Shown here piece after piece: positions 37,988 through 49,186 of a stretch of 61,883 nt of DNA (the first letter of the stretch is position 1; every line of letters starts with the position of its first letter). Both the position numbers and the translations under genes were made by a program. The notes under the pieces are model-generated. The model had not been told where the DNA came from. It did no database searches and worked only from the letters and a program-made list of their open reading frames with translations. This DNA comes from Luminiphilus sp. (GTDB lineage Bacteria; Pseudomonadota; Gammaproteobacteria; Pseudomonadales; Halieaceae), in contig JADHNP010000004.1 of the NCBI GenBank assembly GCA_016779445.1, positions 1-61,883 on the forward strand, read 5' to 3'.

Positions 37988-39367
37988 TCAGTGGATCTCT
38001 TTGTCAATGCGCTGCGCCAGACTGGACGCGTAGCCGATGTAGCTCGCGGGTGTGAGTGCCAGCAGGCGCTGTTTCGCCGATTCAGGAATCTCAAGAGTCA
38101 AAATGAAATCATGGATGGTATCGGCCGTGAGTCGTTGCCCTCTGGTAAGCGCCTTGAGTTTCTCGTAGGGCTCCGGCACGCCGTAACGCCGCATCACGGT
38201 CTGTATCGCCTCGCCAAGAATTTCCCAGGTTGAATCAAGATCTGCCTGCATCGGTTCTGATGCCACCTCGAGTTTATCAATGCCGCGTTTCAGCGAGGTC
38301 AGAGCCAGTAGGGCATGGCCAACCGCAACCCCGATATTCCTCAGCACAGTGCTGTCAGTCAGGTCACGCTGCAATCGGCTAACGGGGAGTTTTTCTGCCA
38401 GATGAGAGAGTATCGCATTGGATAATCCGAGGTTGCCCTCAGCGTTTTCAAAGTCGATCGGATTAACCTTGTGAGGCATCGTCGAAGAGCCCACTTCGCC
38501 GGCGATCACTTTTTGGGTGAAGTACCCGAGGGAAATATAAGACCACACGTCGCGGGACAAATCGATCAGGATAGTGTTTATGCGGATCACCCCGTGAAAG
38601 TACTCGGCCATGTAGTCGTGTGGCTCAATCTGAGTGGTGTATGGATTCCACGCTAACCCCAGCGTGGATAAAAAGTCGCGTGAGAGCGTGGGCCAATCAA
38701 TTTCTGGATAGGCTATGTGATGTGCATTGTAGTTTCCCACCGCTCCATTCATTTTGCCCATGGGTTGGATGGCTTCCAGTGCTCGTCTCTGTCTGACTAT
38801 TCGAGCCAACACGTTTGCGACCTCTTTGCCGAGCGTGGTTGGGGTGGCTGCCTGCCCATGAGTGCGGGCTAACATGGATTGCTGGGCCTGCTCCTGTGCC
38901 AGGGTGGCTAGTTGGGTTTGTAGCGCGTCGAGTGCGTCCATCAATACCTGATGGCCGTCTCTGAGCATCAGGGCATGTGAGAGGTTATTGATGTCCTCGC
39001 TGGTACATGCGAAGTGAATAAATTCACTGATAGCCGCTAGTTCTGGGGTATCTGAGATCGCTTCTTTCAAAAAGTATTCAACGGCTTTGACATCGTGATT
39101 GGTGGTCGCTTCGATGGCTTTAATGCGAGCGGCATCCGCCTCATCGAAATGTTCTGAGATATGATCAAGACGTTGAAGTGCCTGGTCAGTAAGCGGCGGC
39201 ACTTCCGCAATGGCGGGACAGCTTGCGAGCATCTTCAGCCAACCGATCTCAACGGCAACCCGGCGTTTATTCAGGCCGAATTCAGTAAAGATGGGCCTGA
39301 GTGCGTCCAGTTTCTCGCAATACCGCCCATCTAGCGGCGAAAGGGCAGTGAGCCGATGGTCCGTCAT
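37988..39367 (-). CDS. purB: Adenylosuccinate lyase
   Basis: PurB splits SAICAR and adenylosuccinate with release of fumarate, acting twice in purine synthesis. The 459 residues match E. coli (456). The fumarase/aspartase signature is SSTMPHKVNPIDFENAEGN, containing the catalytic Ser loop, and the general-acid His region is ARTHGQAATPT. The gene lies upstream of roxA and 94 bases downstream of hflD; the purB-hflD-mnmA grouping is conserved in gammaproteobacteria. Confidence 0.98.
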   Translation of the reverse strand: MTDHRLTALSPLDGRYCEKLDALRPIFTEFGLNKRRVAVEIGWLKMLASCPAIAEVPPLTDQALQRLDHISEHFDEADAARIKAIEATTNHDVKAVEYFLKEAISDTPELAAISEFIHFACTSEDINNLSHALMLRDGHQVLMDALDALQTQLATLAQEQAQQSMLARTHGQAATPTTLGKEVANVLARIVRQRRALEAIQPMGKMNGAVGNYNAHHIAYPEIDWPTLSRDFLSTLGLAWNPYTTQIEPHDYMAEYFHGVIRINTILIDLSRDVWSYISLGYFTQKVIAGEVGSSTMPHKVNPIDFENAEGNLGLSNAILSHLAEKLPVSRLQRDLTDSTVLRNIGVAVGHALLALTSLKRGIDKLEVASEPMQADLDSTWEILGEAIQTVMRRYGVPEPYEKLKALTRGQRLTADTIHDFILTLEIPESAKQRLLALTPASYIGYASSLAQRIDKEIH

Positions 39368-39461
39368 AATAACCGCCTGAAAAAAGCTCAGTTTACCATG
39401 TGCACCATGTGCATCGTTGGGAAGGTATTGGGGGCAAGCAAACTGCGCTTCGGGTGGCGCG

Positions 39462-40106
39462 CTAGTGGCTTACGGTGCCAAGTTCGCGCGCGAGCCGCGC
39501 TGCGGTTTCACGTAGCGCTCCTCGTGTCAGCATCATATTCAATCTCGACCCTCCCAATTGACGCCACAAAAATGCAGCCCTGACGCCGCACAGTAATAGG
39601 GTGCGAACGACATCTGCAACTTGGGGGTTATTCAGGTGCTGGGCACTGCCTGTCACCTTAATACGGTAGGGTAGCGCGCTCAATGTATCCTGATAAATGG
39701 CTGATATATTTGCGCTTAAGCTTTTTATATCATTTGAAAAATTCTCAGCCTTATAGGCCGTGTGTTTTAGTCTTGAATGCACAATCGCCTGCAGATCTTC
39801 TCGCCGGGCAAAACGCTTCTCTAGTTGCAGGATCGCTAGGGTATAGCGCAGCGTGTCGGCTGCTGACTGATCCTGTGAGAGGTGTAGGCAGCCCGCAAGC
39901 TGCTCGAGACCCAGTCGAATGCCTTGGGGAGTGCCAAACACGTTGTCCACGGCGTCAGGTTCAAAGCAAAAAAGGGAATGGATGGAAGCCTCAGCGAAAG
40001 GGGTAGGCCAGCTTCCGGTCTTGGCGGCCACATCGACAATCCTTGCTGCCTGGGCGACGCCAGCCAGAGCGAGGGTGCGCTGCTCTCCGATTGAACGCTG
40101 AGTCAT
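39462..40106 (-). CDS. hflD: High-frequency lysogenization protein HflD
   Basis: HflD is a membrane-associated helical protein; in E. coli it binds phage lambda CII, and its normal role is unclear. The 214 residues contain the family segments [20 protein letters not shown] and [16 protein letters not shown] and are mostly helical. The ATG overlaps the mnmA stop by four bases, and purB follows. Assignment rests strongly on the mnmA-hflD-purB order. Confidence 0.92.
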   Translation of the reverse strand: MTQRSIGEQRTLALAGVAQAARIVDVAAKTGSWPTPFAEASIHSLFCFEPDAVDNVFGTPQGIRLGLEQLAGCLHLSQDQSAADTLRYTLAILQLEKRFARREDLQAIVHSRLKHTAYKAENFSNDIKSLSANISAIYQDTLSALPYRIKVTGSAQHLNNPQVADVVRTLLLCGVRAAFLWRQLGGSRLNMMLTRGALRETAARLARELGTVSH

Positions 40107-41221
40107 AGTGCGTGTTCGATAACACCGCCGCCAAGGCAGATGTCCCCATCGTAAAAAACAACCGACTGTCCTGGTGTGACGGCTCTTTGCGGAACATCAA
40201 ACTTTACTTCGTAATCTTGTCCTGTGCCGGTGACAACGCATGCTTGATCGGGTTGCCGATAGCGGATTTTGGCATTACACCGGAAAGATCGCTGAGGGGG
40301 CGTTCCGCTCACCCATAGGACGTCGGAGGACTTCAATCGTTGATGAAAGAGGCTGGGGTGCTCGGCGCCCTGAGCAACGACCAAGGTGTTTTGATCCACC
40401 TTCTTGGTGACCACATACCATGGTGCCTCTTCACGATGCGCGAGGCCACCAATACCAAGCCCCTGACGTTGACCTATGGTGTGGTACATCAGGCCCTCAT
40501 GCTCGCCGATTGGCTCATCATCCACGGTGACAATAGGGCCGGGCTGCGCGGGAATATATTGTTTTAAAAAGTCGCGAAAGCGTCGCTCGCCGATGAAGCA
40601 TATGCCGGTGCTGTCTTTTTTCCTGGCATTAGTAAAGCCCGCCTCGATCGCCCTTTCCCGGACCGTTTGCTTGTCGATATCCCCCACCGGGAAAAGGGTT
40701 TTCCCAAGTGCGGTGTGATCTACCTGATGTAAAAAGTAGCTCTGGTCTTTATTGCCGTCTAGGCCTTTCTTGAGTCGAGTTGTGCCTGACTCCTGGTCAG
40801 TACGGACATAATGACCGGTAGCAATGAGGTCGGCGCCAAGATGCGTTGCGTAGTCAATAAAGGCGCGAAATTTGATTTCGCGATTGCACAAGACATCAGG
40901 GTTGGGAGTTCGGCCCGCTCGATACTCGGACAGAAAATGCGCAAACACATCGTCCCAATACTCGGCAGCAAAGTTAGCGCTGTGAAGCGGAATGCCCAGT
41001 TGATCTGCGACCGTCTGAGCGTCAGCAAGGTCGGCGACGGCGGTGCAATATGCCGTGCCGTCATCTTCTTCCCAATTCTTCATGAACAGGCCCTCGACGC
41101 GATAGCCCGCTTCCAGCAGCAGTAGCGCTGCAACCGACGAGTCGACGCCCCCAGACATGCCAACGATGACGGTCTCATTAGTCTTTGCTTCAGATCGAGT
41201 CACTGAGGAGTTCCGAACCAC
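40103..41221 (-). CDS. mnmA: tRNA-specific 2-thiouridylase MnmA
   Basis: MnmA adds sulfur to U34 of Lys, Glu and Gln tRNAs, taking it from the TusE relay. The 372-residue protein has the PP-loop [12 protein letters not shown], the catalytic Cys pair in [10 protein letters not shown] and [12 protein letters not shown], and the tRNA-binding [14 protein letters not shown]. The start is uncertain: GTG 41221 directly follows the rluE stop, while a GTG six codons later (41203) has a GGA-type element upstream. hflD overlaps its 3' end. Confidence 0.96.
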   Translation of the reverse strand: MVRNSSVTRSEAKTNETVIVGMSGGVDSSVAALLLLEAGYRVEGLFMKNWEEDDGTAYCTAVADLADAQTVADQLGIPLHSANFAAEYWDDVFAHFLSEYRAGRTPNPDVLCNREIKFRAFIDYATHLGADLIATGHYVRTDQESGTTRLKKGLDGNKDQSYFLHQVDHTALGKTLFPVGDIDKQTVRERAIEAGFTNARKKDSTGICFIGERRFRDFLKQYIPAQPGPIVTVDDEPIGEHEGLMYHTIGQRQGLGIGGLAHREEAPWYVVTKKVDQNTLVVAQGAEHPSLFHQRLKSSDVLWVSGTPPQRSFRCNAKIRYRQPDQACVVTGTGQDYEVKFDVPQRAVTPGQSVVFYDGDICLGGGVIEHAL

Positions 41222-41836
41222 TTATTCGATGGAGGCATCAGCATGATGGTAGCCTGACGCGGGGTCAACGGCAGTCGGAGACGATGAGTCCGTCAGGTAT
41301 TCGCCTGGCTGCAGGTCCCCGAGCTGCCAGGGCCCGACGGCCACTCGTATAAGTCGTAGAGTAGGGTGTCCAATGGCAGCAGTCATTCTTCTGATTTGAC
41401 GATTGCGTCCCTCGCTAATGCTTAAGTCTAGCCAGGAGTCCGGAACGGATTTCCGCTCCCTTATGGGTGGAACCCGCTCCCAGATTACTGGTGGGGACAT
41501 CGGTAACGCTCGTGCTGGACGACTGATGCCATCTTTTAAGTGTATGCCGCGGGACAGCTGCAAGCAGGCTTCATCAGTGATACAGCCCTCTACCTGCACC
41601 CAGTAACGCTTCCAGAGTTGCCCTTTTGGATTGGTTATACGCTGTTGTAAATCGCCGTCGGACGTGAGGACCAGAAGTCCTTCTGAGTCGTAATCCAGGC
41701 GTCCGGCGGCGCGGAAATTGGGCGCACTGATAAATTGCGCCAGGGTTGTTCGCGGCGCATGGGGCCGCTCTCGATCTGTGAATTGACTGAGTACGCGGAA
41801 GGGCTTGTTAAGCAGAATAACCGGCGACATTCGCAT
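41222..41836 (-). CDS. rluE: 23S rRNA pseudouridine(2457) synthase RluE
   Basis: A 204-residue RsuA/RluB/E/F-type pseudouridine synthase without the S4 domain, as in RluE. The catalytic Asp is in GRLDYDSEGLLVLTSDG; the C-terminal motif is LSISEGRNRQIRRMTAAIGHPTL-like (key residues RNRQIRRM, then GHPTLRL). The neighbour icd, divergent, supports RluE as in E. coli. The exact rRNA target is inferred from family. It lies directly before mnmA with no gap. Confidence 0.92.
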   Translation of the reverse strand: MRMSPVILLNKPFRVLSQFTDRERPHAPRTTLAQFISAPNFRAAGRLDYDSEGLLVLTSDGDLQQRITNPKGQLWKRYWVQVEGCITDEACLQLSRGIHLKDGISRPARALPMSPPVIWERVPPIRERKSVPDSWLDLSISEGRNRQIRRMTAAIGHPTLRLIRVAVGPWQLGDLQPGEYLTDSSSPTAVDPASGYHHADASIE

Positions 41837-41887
41837 AGTGTGACGGATTTAATGTTAAAATGGTGGCTCAGCTACGCAGTGCTTCAA

Positions 41888-41913
41888 CCCCGGTCCACAG
41901 TGTGGGACAGGGG
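41888..41913 (+). promoter_or_regulatory. Imperfect dyad upstream of icd
   Basis: CCCC, GT and CCACA pair with TGTGG, AC and GGGG around a central G at 41900, with two interruptions. It is 57 bases before the icd ATG, between the divergent rluE and icd genes. A TAAAAT at 41857 region may be the -10 of icd, which would place the dyad in the leader as a hairpin. It could equally be an operator. Confidence 0.4.
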
Positions 41914-41969
41914 TGCGCGGGCGGTGTCTCTTGCAGAGGCAAAGTTTGTAATTTCTGGGGAGTTTCAAA

Positions 41970-43223
41970 ATGGCATACCAACACATCCAAGTACCCGATA
42001 TGGGCGAGAAGATCACTGTAAATGAAGATAACAGTATCTCAGTACCCGACAATCCCATCATTCCCTACATCGAGGGCGATGGAATCGGGGTGGATATCTC
42101 TCCGGTCATGATTGCGGTAGTGGATGCGGCGGTGGCAAAGGCGTACGGGGGCGCTCGCAAAATATCGTGGATGGAAATTTATACGGGCGAGAAAGCCGCC
42201 GAGTTATACGACGGTGATTGGTTCCCGGAAGAAACTCTGGGCGCTATCAAAGCTTATAGTGTGGCGATCAAAGGGCCTCTCACGACACCGGTGGGAGGTG
42301 GATTCCGGTCGCTAAATGTAGCGCTCCGGCAGGAGCTTGATCTGTACACCTGTCTGCGACCGGTTAGATGGTTTGAGGGTGTGCCTTCCCCCGTCAAGCG
42401 TCCGGGTGATTGCAACATGGTGATATTCAGGGAGAACTCCGAGGATATCTACGCTGGTATCGAGTATCAGGCGGGAACTCCTGAAGCACAGAAAGTGGTC
42501 GACTTTATTATCGGAGAGATGGGGGCGACCAAAATACGCTTTCCCGAGAATGTGGGAATTGGAATCAAGCCTGTTTCAGCTGAGGGAACGCAGCGTTTGG
42601 TGCGAAAAGCGATTCAATACGCCATCGATCAGGATTTGCCTTCTGTGACACTGGTTCATAAAGGCAATATTATGAAGTTTACTGAGGGCGCCTTCCGCGA
42701 CTGGGGTTATGAGCTGGCGCAGCAAGAATTTGCGGGTGAATTATTAGACGGTGGACCTTGGGTCAGCATCAAAAACCCCCGTACTGGCAAAGAAATTGTA
42801 ATCAAGGATGTAATTGCTGACGCTATGTTGCAGCAGGTGTTAACTCGGCCGCGAGACTACAGTGTGGTCGCGACGTTAAATCTGAACGGCGATTATCTTT
42901 CGGATGCTCTGGCTGCACAGGTGGGTGGTATTGGTATCGCCCCCGGCGCGAATCTGTCAGATACGGTGGCGTTGTTTGAGGCAACACACGGCACTGCACC
43001 CAAGTACGCGGGGCAGGACAAGGTAAATCCAGGATCTTTGATCCTCTCCGCCGAGATGATGCTCCGGCATCTTGGATGGAATGATGCGGCCGATCTGATC
43101 ATAAATGGTATGAATGGTGCGATTCAGGCAAAAACCGTGACGTACGACTTTGAGCGCTTGATGGACGACGCTACGTTGGTGTCTTGTTCCGCTTTTGGAG
43201 AGTCGATCGTGGCGCATATGTAA
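41970..43223 (+). CDS. icd: NADP-dependent isocitrate dehydrogenase
   Basis: Icd converts isocitrate to 2-oxoglutarate in the TCA cycle, reducing NADP. The 417 residues are nearly the E. coli length (416). The substrate loop and regulatory serine are [13 protein letters not shown] with Ser114, equivalent to E. coli Ser113, the AceK phosphorylation site. NADP preference is supported by [27 protein letters not shown] lies seven bases before the ATG. A strong terminator follows. The glyoxylate-bypass genes are not nearby. Confidence 0.98.
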   Translation: MAYQHIQVPDMGEKITVNEDNSISVPDNPIIPYIEGDGIGVDISPVMIAVVDAAVAKAYGGARKISWMEIYTGEKAAELYDGDWFPEETLGAIKAYSVAIKGPLTTPVGGGFRSLNVALRQELDLYTCLRPVRWFEGVPSPVKRPGDCNMVIFRENSEDIYAGIEYQAGTPEAQKVVDFIIGEMGATKIRFPENVGIGIKPVSAEGTQRLVRKAIQYAIDQDLPSVTLVHKGNIMKFTEGAFRDWGYELAQQEFAGELLDGGPWVSIKNPRTGKEIVIKDVIADAMLQQVLTRPRDYSVVATLNLNGDYLSDALAAQVGGIGIAPGANLSDTVALFEATHGTAPKYAGQDKVNPGSLILSAEMMLRHLGWNDAADLIINGMNGAIQAKTVTYDFERLMDDATLVSCSAFGESIVAHM

Positions 43224-43240
43224 ACCCTGTAGTCGCCAAC

Positions 43241-43267
43241 AAAAAAACCCGCCGATGGCGGGTTTTT
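43241..43267 (+). terminator. Rho-independent terminator after icd
   Basis: ACCCGCC-GAT-GGCGGGT (43247-43263) is a seven-base stem flanked by A on the left and T on the right. Eighteen bases after the icd stop it should end icd transcription. The A-tract on the left makes it usable from the other strand as well. Confidence 0.93.
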
Positions 43268-43376
43268 CTATTTTCACGCTCACAAATTGGAAATTGACTT
43301 TTCCAAAATCAAAGATGTTCTGCCTTGAACCGCTTTTTAGCCATGAACAAGCAAATGTCGGCAGTCTCGACTAACG

Positions 43377-43405
43377 CTCTCAAATCGCTGCGGGTGGATT
43401 ATACT
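43377..43405 (+). promoter_or_regulatory. Putative clpS promoter close to the start codon
   Basis: TATACT (43400-43405) is a good -10; CTCTCA (43377-43382) 17 bases upstream is a weak -35. The clpS ATG begins only seven bases after the -10, so a transcript from here would start on or next to the A of the start codon. Confidence 0.45.
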
Positions 43406-43411
43406 TAAGGC

Positions 43412-43807
43412 ATGAGACGCAACAGCTTATGCAGATATTCTAAGGCTCCGGTCCGCGCCGGCTCCCAAGACAGCGATCGTGAGGGCGACGAAGGTGAGGG
43501 CGGCCTGGCGATCGCGCCGGCCAAGCCGAAGCTCAAGAGGCCGTCACTCTATCAGGTCATTTTGCTCAATGATGATTACACGCCGATGGAGTTTGTCGTG
43601 TACGTGCTCGAGCAATTTTTCGGTATGAATCGTGAGAAAGCCACGCAGGTGATGTTGGCGGTCCATACTAAGGGTAAGGGTGTTTGTGGCATCTATCCGC
43701 AGGACATTGCAGAGACAAAAGCGGCACAAGTTAATCAAAGTGCGCGCGACAGTGGTCACCCGCTATTATGCGAGGTTGAGCCATCCATGGATGATGAAGA
43801 GGGTTAG
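43412..43807 (+). CDS. clpS: ATP-dependent Clp protease adaptor ClpS
   Basis: ClpS recognises N-degrons (Leu, Phe, Tyr, Trp at the N-terminus) and hands substrates to ClpAP. The 131 residues have a disordered N-terminal part (1-44) and the core from about 45: [24 protein letters not shown], with the N-degron pocket residues Asn-Asp-Asp and the helical [15 protein letters not shown]. An in-frame TAA lies two codons before the ATG and no other start codon occurs before the core, so the start is fixed. The AAGG just before ATG is too close to act well. clpA follows after four bases. Confidence 0.95.
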   Translation: MRRNSLCRYSKAPVRAGSQDSDREGDEGEGGLAIAPAKPKLKRPSLYQVILLNDDYTPMEFVVYVLEQFFGMNREKATQVMLAVHTKGKGVCGIYPQDIAETKAAQVNQSARDSGHPLLCEVEPSMDDEEG

Positions 43808-43811
43808 CTGA

Positions 43812-46085
43812 ATGCTGAGTAAAGAGCTCGAAAATACGCTCAACGAGACATTTCGTACGGCGCGAGCCCGACGCCACGAGTTCATTACCGTGGAACACTT
43901 GTTGCTCGCATTGCTCGATGATCCCACTGCGGTGCAGGTGTTAAAGGCCTGCCAGATAGACATGGAAGAACTACGCGGCGAGTTAATTGAATTTATTGAC
44001 TCGACAACCCCCTTACTTTCCGACGGAGATGACGGTCGCGATACGCAGCCCACTTTAGGGTTTCAACGCGTTCTTCAACGTGCGGTATTCCACGTCCAAA
44101 GTTCGGGTAAGCAAGAGGTCACGGGCGCCAATCTGCTGGTTGCCATGTTTTCAGAGCAAGAATCCCAGGCGGTGTATTTTCTGAAGGCACAGGGTGTTTC
44201 TCGCTTGGACGTAGTGAACTTCATTACCCACGGCATCGGTAAGGACGGCGAGGAGGCGGGGTCTGATGAGGCCATGTTGGCAGCCGAGGAGGAGGCCGAG
44301 GCCGTCGAAAAACGGCCGCTCGATGCCTACGCCACCAATCTCAATAACGAAGCCGAGGCAGGCAACATCGATCCATTGATCGGACGTCTCAACGAGGTAG
44401 AGCGTGTCGCTCAAATTCTTGCGCGGCGGCGAAAAAACAATCCGTTGTTAGTGGGTGAGTCGGGCGTAGGCAAAACTGCAATTGCCGAGGGCCTGGCGAA
44501 AATGATCGTGGATGGCGAGGTGCCGGAAACACTTAAAGACGCCATTGTTTATTCTCTCGACCTGGGTGCCTTGCTTGCCGGTACCAAGTACCGGGGGGAT
44601 TTTGAGAAGCGGTTGAAGGGGTTGCTGGGTAACCTCAGTGATAACGACAATGCCATTTTGTTCATTGATGAAATCCACACCATTATCGGCGCGGGAGCGG
44701 CCTCAGGCGGTGTAATGGATGCTAGCAATTTGCTGAAGCCGTTATTGGCTTCGGGCAAGATGCGTTGTGTCGGCTCCACCACCTATGCCGAGTACCGCGG
44801 TATATTTGACAAAGACAAAGCGCTGAGCCGTCGCTTTCAGAAGGTGGATGTTTTAGAGCCTTCGGTCGAGGACGCCTACAAGATTCTCAAGGGGCTTAAA
44901 TCGCGTTTTGAGGCCCACCACAAGCTGAGGTACACCGATAAAGCGCTCCGGGTAGCCTCAGAAATGGCAGCGCGATACATCACTGACCGGTTCTTGCCAG
45001 ACAAAGCAATCGACGTCATCGACGAGGCAGGTGCTTTCCAGCAGTTGCAAGTGCCCAGCAAGCGAAAAAAAGTGCTTGGCCCTGGAGATATTGAGGCGGT
45101 AGTCGCAAAGATTGCCCGTATACCGCCTAAAACCGTTAGTAGCGACGATAAAGCGTTGCTAGGTAAGTTGGAAAGTAATCTAAAGATGACAGTTTTCGGC
45201 CAGGATGCGGCGGTGGGCCAAATGGTCGGCGCGATCAAATTGGCCAGAGCCGGTCTTCGAGGCGGACACAAGCCAATCGCCTCCTTTTTGCTAGCGGGAC
45301 CCACTGGAGTGGGCAAGACTGAGCTCACGCGACAACTAGCGTTGCAGATGGGGTTAGAGTTACTGCGCTTTGATATGTCTGAGTATATGGAGCGTCACAC
45401 AGTGTCGAGGCTGATTGGCGCACCGCCGGGCTATGTAGGATTTGATCAGGGCGGTTTATTAACGGATGCCGTCAACAAACACCCGCACTCTGTGGTATTG
45501 CTAGACGAGATCGAAAAAGCGCACCCTGAGGTGTTTAATTTGCTGTTGCAGGTCATGGACCATGGCACGTTGACAGATAATAATGGACGTAAAACGGATT
45601 TCCGTAGCGTGATCTTGGTGATGACGACTAACGCGGGTGCCGAAAATGTGAGCCGCCGCTCCATCGGGTTCTCTATGCAGGATCACTCGACGGATTCGAT
45701 CGAAGCCATCAATAGAACCTTTACGCCAGAATTTCGGAATCGACTGGATGCTGTCGTACCTTTTGGTCCTCTTGGCGAGGACGTCATTCTGACGGTAGTC
45801 GACAAGTTTCTGACCGAACTGCAAGGGCAATTGGACGAGCGACAGGTAGTCATAGAGGTCGACGAGGAAGCCCGGTTGTGGCTTGTTGAAAAAGGCTACG
45901 ACGCTACAATGGGCGCCAGACCGATGGAGCGCGTAATACAGGAGCACATCAAAAAGCCCCTTGCCGATATGGTGTTGTTCGGCGAATTAGCCAAGGGTGG
46001 TGCTGTAGCAATATCGGTCAATGCAGATCGCTCTGACTTGGCCATTACGGTCTTGGTCGAGGAGAGTGAAGCCGTCGAGGCCTGA
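43812..46085 (+). CDS. clpA: ATP-dependent Clp protease ATP-binding subunit ClpA
   Basis: ClpA unfolds substrates for ClpP. The 757 residues match E. coli (758). It has a double Clp-N repeat (about 1-140), AAA+ module 1 with Walker [10 protein letters not shown] and Walker [11 protein letters not shown], and module 2 with GPTGVGKTE and [12 protein letters not shown]. No M-domain is present, which separates ClpA from ClpB. The C-terminal half carries the [14 protein letters not shown] pore loop. It follows clpS by four bases; ClpP is not in the window. Confidence 0.98.
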   Translation: MLSKELENTLNETFRTARARRHEFITVEHLLLALLDDPTAVQVLKACQIDMEELRGELIEFIDSTTPLLSDGDDGRDTQPTLGFQRVLQRAVFHVQSSGKQEVTGANLLVAMFSEQESQAVYFLKAQGVSRLDVVNFITHGIGKDGEEAGSDEAMLAAEEEAEAVEKRPLDAYATNLNNEAEAGNIDPLIGRLNEVERVAQILARRRKNNPLLVGESGVGKTAIAEGLAKMIVDGEVPETLKDAIVYSLDLGALLAGTKYRGDFEKRLKGLLGNLSDNDNAILFIDEIHTIIGAGAASGGVMDASNLLKPLLASGKMRCVGSTTYAEYRGIFDKDKALSRRFQKVDVLEPSVEDAYKILKGLKSRFEAHHKLRYTDKALRVASEMAARYITDRFLPDKAIDVIDEAGAFQQLQVPSKRKKVLGPGDIEAVVAKIARIPPKTVSSDDKALLGKLESNLKMTVFGQDAAVGQMVGAIKLARAGLRGGHKPIASFLLAGPTGVGKTELTRQLALQMGLELLRFDMSEYMERHTVSRLIGAPPGYVGFDQGGLLTDAVNKHPHSVVLLDEIEKAHPEVFNLLLQVMDHGTLTDNNGRKTDFRSVILVMTTNAGAENVSRRSIGFSMQDHSTDSIEAINRTFTPEFRNRLDAVVPFGPLGEDVILTVVDKFLTELQGQLDERQVVIEVDEEARLWLVEKGYDATMGARPMERVIQEHIKKPLADMVLFGELAKGGAVAISVNADRSDLAITVLVEESEAVEA

Positions 46086-46212
46086 TGAGCCTGCCGCGTT
46101 GTTGTCGACACTAAGCCCAATAAACTTGAGTTCAATAGCCCTCGGTAGGCGCGCCGCCCGGACCCCTCATGCCGCTGAAGACCGGAGGCTTTAGGACTAG
46201 GCGCAATGAGAT

Positions 46213-46431
46213 CTATCGTTCCCGATAGGTAATGCGCCCTTTGGTCAAATCATAGGGTGTCAGTTCTACCCTCACTTTGTCACCGGTCAAAATACGGATG
46301 TAGTTCTTGCGCATCTTGCCTGATATGTGCGCGGTGACGATATGCCCGTTTTCAAGTTTAACCCTGAAGGTGGTATTGGGGAGGGTGTCGACGATCTCCC
46401 CTTCCATTTCGATTTGGTCTTCTTTAGCCAT
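46213..46431 (-). CDS. infA: Translation initiation factor IF-1
   Basis: IF-1 binds the ribosomal A site in initiation. Seventy-two residues with the S1-type OB fold: [19 protein letters not shown] at the start, [19 protein letters not shown] in the middle and the basic end GRITYRER. It lies convergent to clpA with 127 bases between, as in E. coli and Pseudomonas. No clear terminator was found in that gap. Confidence 0.98.
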   Translation of the reverse strand: MAKEDQIEMEGEIVDTLPNTTFRVKLENGHIVTAHISGKMRKNYIRILTGDKVRVELTPYDLTKGRITYRER

Positions 46432-46511
46432 TCAGGCTACGCCCCATTCATTAACAGGCCGGCACTGTATCGAAAAGTCTCGGGTGAGGAAAGCGTAAGT
46501 ACAGCAATTAT

Positions 46512-47294
46512 TCATTCGCTGTCGTCAACGCGCGGATCAAGCAAAGCTACCACCGCTGTCGTGTCTGGTGGAACGGTTTGCTGGGTTTTCTGCTGTTGCC
46601 AGTGGCCATCAATGAATAACTCAAGCGGTGAGAACCGCGCCTTGTAGGACATTTTGCGACAGCCGTCGATCCAGTAACCGAGGTAGATATAGGGCAGTCC
46701 TCTTGCTTTGGCCTCCCTGATTTGAAGGAGAATCGCCTCGGTACCTAAACTCCGCTGAGGCTGATCGGGATCAAAAAAGGTATAAATCGCGGCCAACCCA
46801 TCTAACATCTCGTCGGCGACCGTCACCGCCACTAGTTTGTTGCCCTGATAAAGCCTGTAATAGTGAGCGCAGCCAAGACCGTCATTCAGAAACGATTCAT
46901 ATTGCTCCCGCTCAGGAGGATACATATCCCCATCAGCATGACGTGACTCAATGTAATATCGGTATAGACCGTAGGCTTCATCGTCAAGAATAGATTCTGA
47001 AACCTCTAAACGGAGGTCCGCATTGCGGCGCTCGATTCGCCTTTGCGTGCGACTGAGTGTGAACTCGTTAACGCGAACACGAGAGGCAATGCAGGCACTA
47101 CACTTGCTACAGTGCGGACGGTATACATGATCACCGCTTCGACGGAATCCCAGCAGGGACAGTTGTGTATACAGTTCCTGGCTCAGTTTCTGCCTTGGAT
47201 CCACAAACAGCGTTGTCGCTTCTTCCCCAGCGAGATACGAGCAGCGATGAGGAAAGGTGGTGTACACCTTAATCTCTCTAAGCGAAGCTGTCAT
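46512..47294 (-). CDS. bpt: Aspartate/glutamate leucyltransferase Bpt
   Basis: Bpt transfers leucine from Leu-tRNA to N-terminal Asp or Glu of proteins, creating a ClpS-recognised N-degron. The 260 residues show the ATE-type N domain with the cysteine cluster HCSKCSACIASRV and the C domain with YIYLGYWIDGCRKMSYKARF. Bacterial proteins of this type were formerly called arginyltransferase (ate). The ATG overlaps the aat stop by four bases, so the two aminoacyl-transferases are coupled. Confidence 0.94.
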   Translation of the reverse strand: MTASLREIKVYTTFPHRCSYLAGEEATTLFVDPRQKLSQELYTQLSLLGFRRSGDHVYRPHCSKCSACIASRVRVNEFTLSRTQRRIERRNADLRLEVSESILDDEAYGLYRYYIESRHADGDMYPPEREQYESFLNDGLGCAHYYRLYQGNKLVAVTVADEMLDGLAAIYTFFDPDQPQRSLGTEAILLQIREAKARGLPYIYLGYWIDGCRKMSYKARFSPLELFIDGHWQQQKTQQTVPPDTTAVVALLDPRVDDSE

Positions 47295-48046
47295 AACAGA
47301 CTCCTCACCTCCCGTGGCACCTGCCCTTGCATACGCACATCAAGCGCCGTGGGGGTGATGGGCAGTAAGCAATGTGGGTTGTTTAAAATCGACGCCATAG
47401 GTTGCTTTATAGCGTCCCGCAGGGCTTTTTCAAAGTCTTGACGCGACATTAATGTGGCGCCAAGTGATTCGAGATGAGGATTATAGACCTGGCAGTCTAT
47501 GACCTCGACACCATAATCAACGCAGAGTTTCGCGAGTGCGGTAAAAGCGGCTTTCGATGCGTCGGTCTCCTTATGGAACATGGATTCACCAAAAAAAACA
47601 TTGCCAATCAAAAGGCCATATAGGCCGCCTACCAATGAACCACCGGAGAACACTTCAATCGAGTGCGCAATTCCTAAGTTGTGAAGCGTCGTGTAAGCCT
47701 GCAACATTTCTCCCGTAATCCACGTATCAGCGCCCGTACTTTCACGCTGACGCGTCTTTGCGCAGCAATGGATCACGCTTGTAAAGTCCGTGTCGTAGCG
47801 GATCAACCAATCTTTGTTTCGTAGTGTTCGTCTCAGCGACCGACTGATGTGAATGTCAGAAGGCCTAAGCACCATCCTAGGGTCGGGCGACCACCACAGG
47901 ATCTCTTGTCCCTCATGGAACCAAGGGAAAATACCTTGCGCGTATGCGAGCAGTAACGTTTCCGGAGAGAGGTCGCCCCCGTGAGCCAGAAGCCCATTAG
48001 GCTCTGATAATGCTCGACTTGTCGGAGGGAACGGGTTTGGCGCCAC
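47291..48046 (-). CDS. aat: Leucyl/phenylalanyl-tRNA-protein transferase Aat
   Basis: Aat adds Leu or Phe to proteins with N-terminal Lys or Arg. In its 251 residues the family blocks are visible: FPPTSRALSEPNGLLAHGGDL, AYAQGIFPWF, WWSPDPRMVL, SIEVFSGGSLVGGLYGL and GNVFFGESMFH. The start is GTG 48046 with AGGAC five bases upstream, one base after the trxB stop. The trxB-aat-bpt-infA run is conserved. Confidence 0.97.
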   Translation of the reverse strand: MAPNPFPPTSRALSEPNGLLAHGGDLSPETLLLAYAQGIFPWFHEGQEILWWSPDPRMVLRPSDIHISRSLRRTLRNKDWLIRYDTDFTSVIHCCAKTRQRESTGADTWITGEMLQAYTTLHNLGIAHSIEVFSGGSLVGGLYGLLIGNVFFGESMFHKETDASKAAFTALAKLCVDYGVEVIDCQVYNPHLESLGATLMSRQDFEKALRDAIKQPMASILNNPHCLLPITPTALDVRMQGQVPREVRSLL

Positions 48047-48047
48047 T

Positions 48048-49019
<972 letters not shown>

Positions 49020-49186
49020 TTACAGCTGAGGGCGAGGATTGTAGCCAAGGTTGAAGGGTATCGCAGGTCGTCCCCTTAGACCAGACGAACGGCACGCGAA
49101 GAGCAGAAAATAAACCCGCACTGGCCTTATAAAACGTCGGAAATTCATGCCATTACGAAACTAATCAGCTGAGAGCCTGTGGTAAT

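Noticed and set aside
39395-39415. Tandem ACCATGTGC repeat
   Set aside because: Two nine-base copies only, in a short gap between hflD and purB; no array or further copies.
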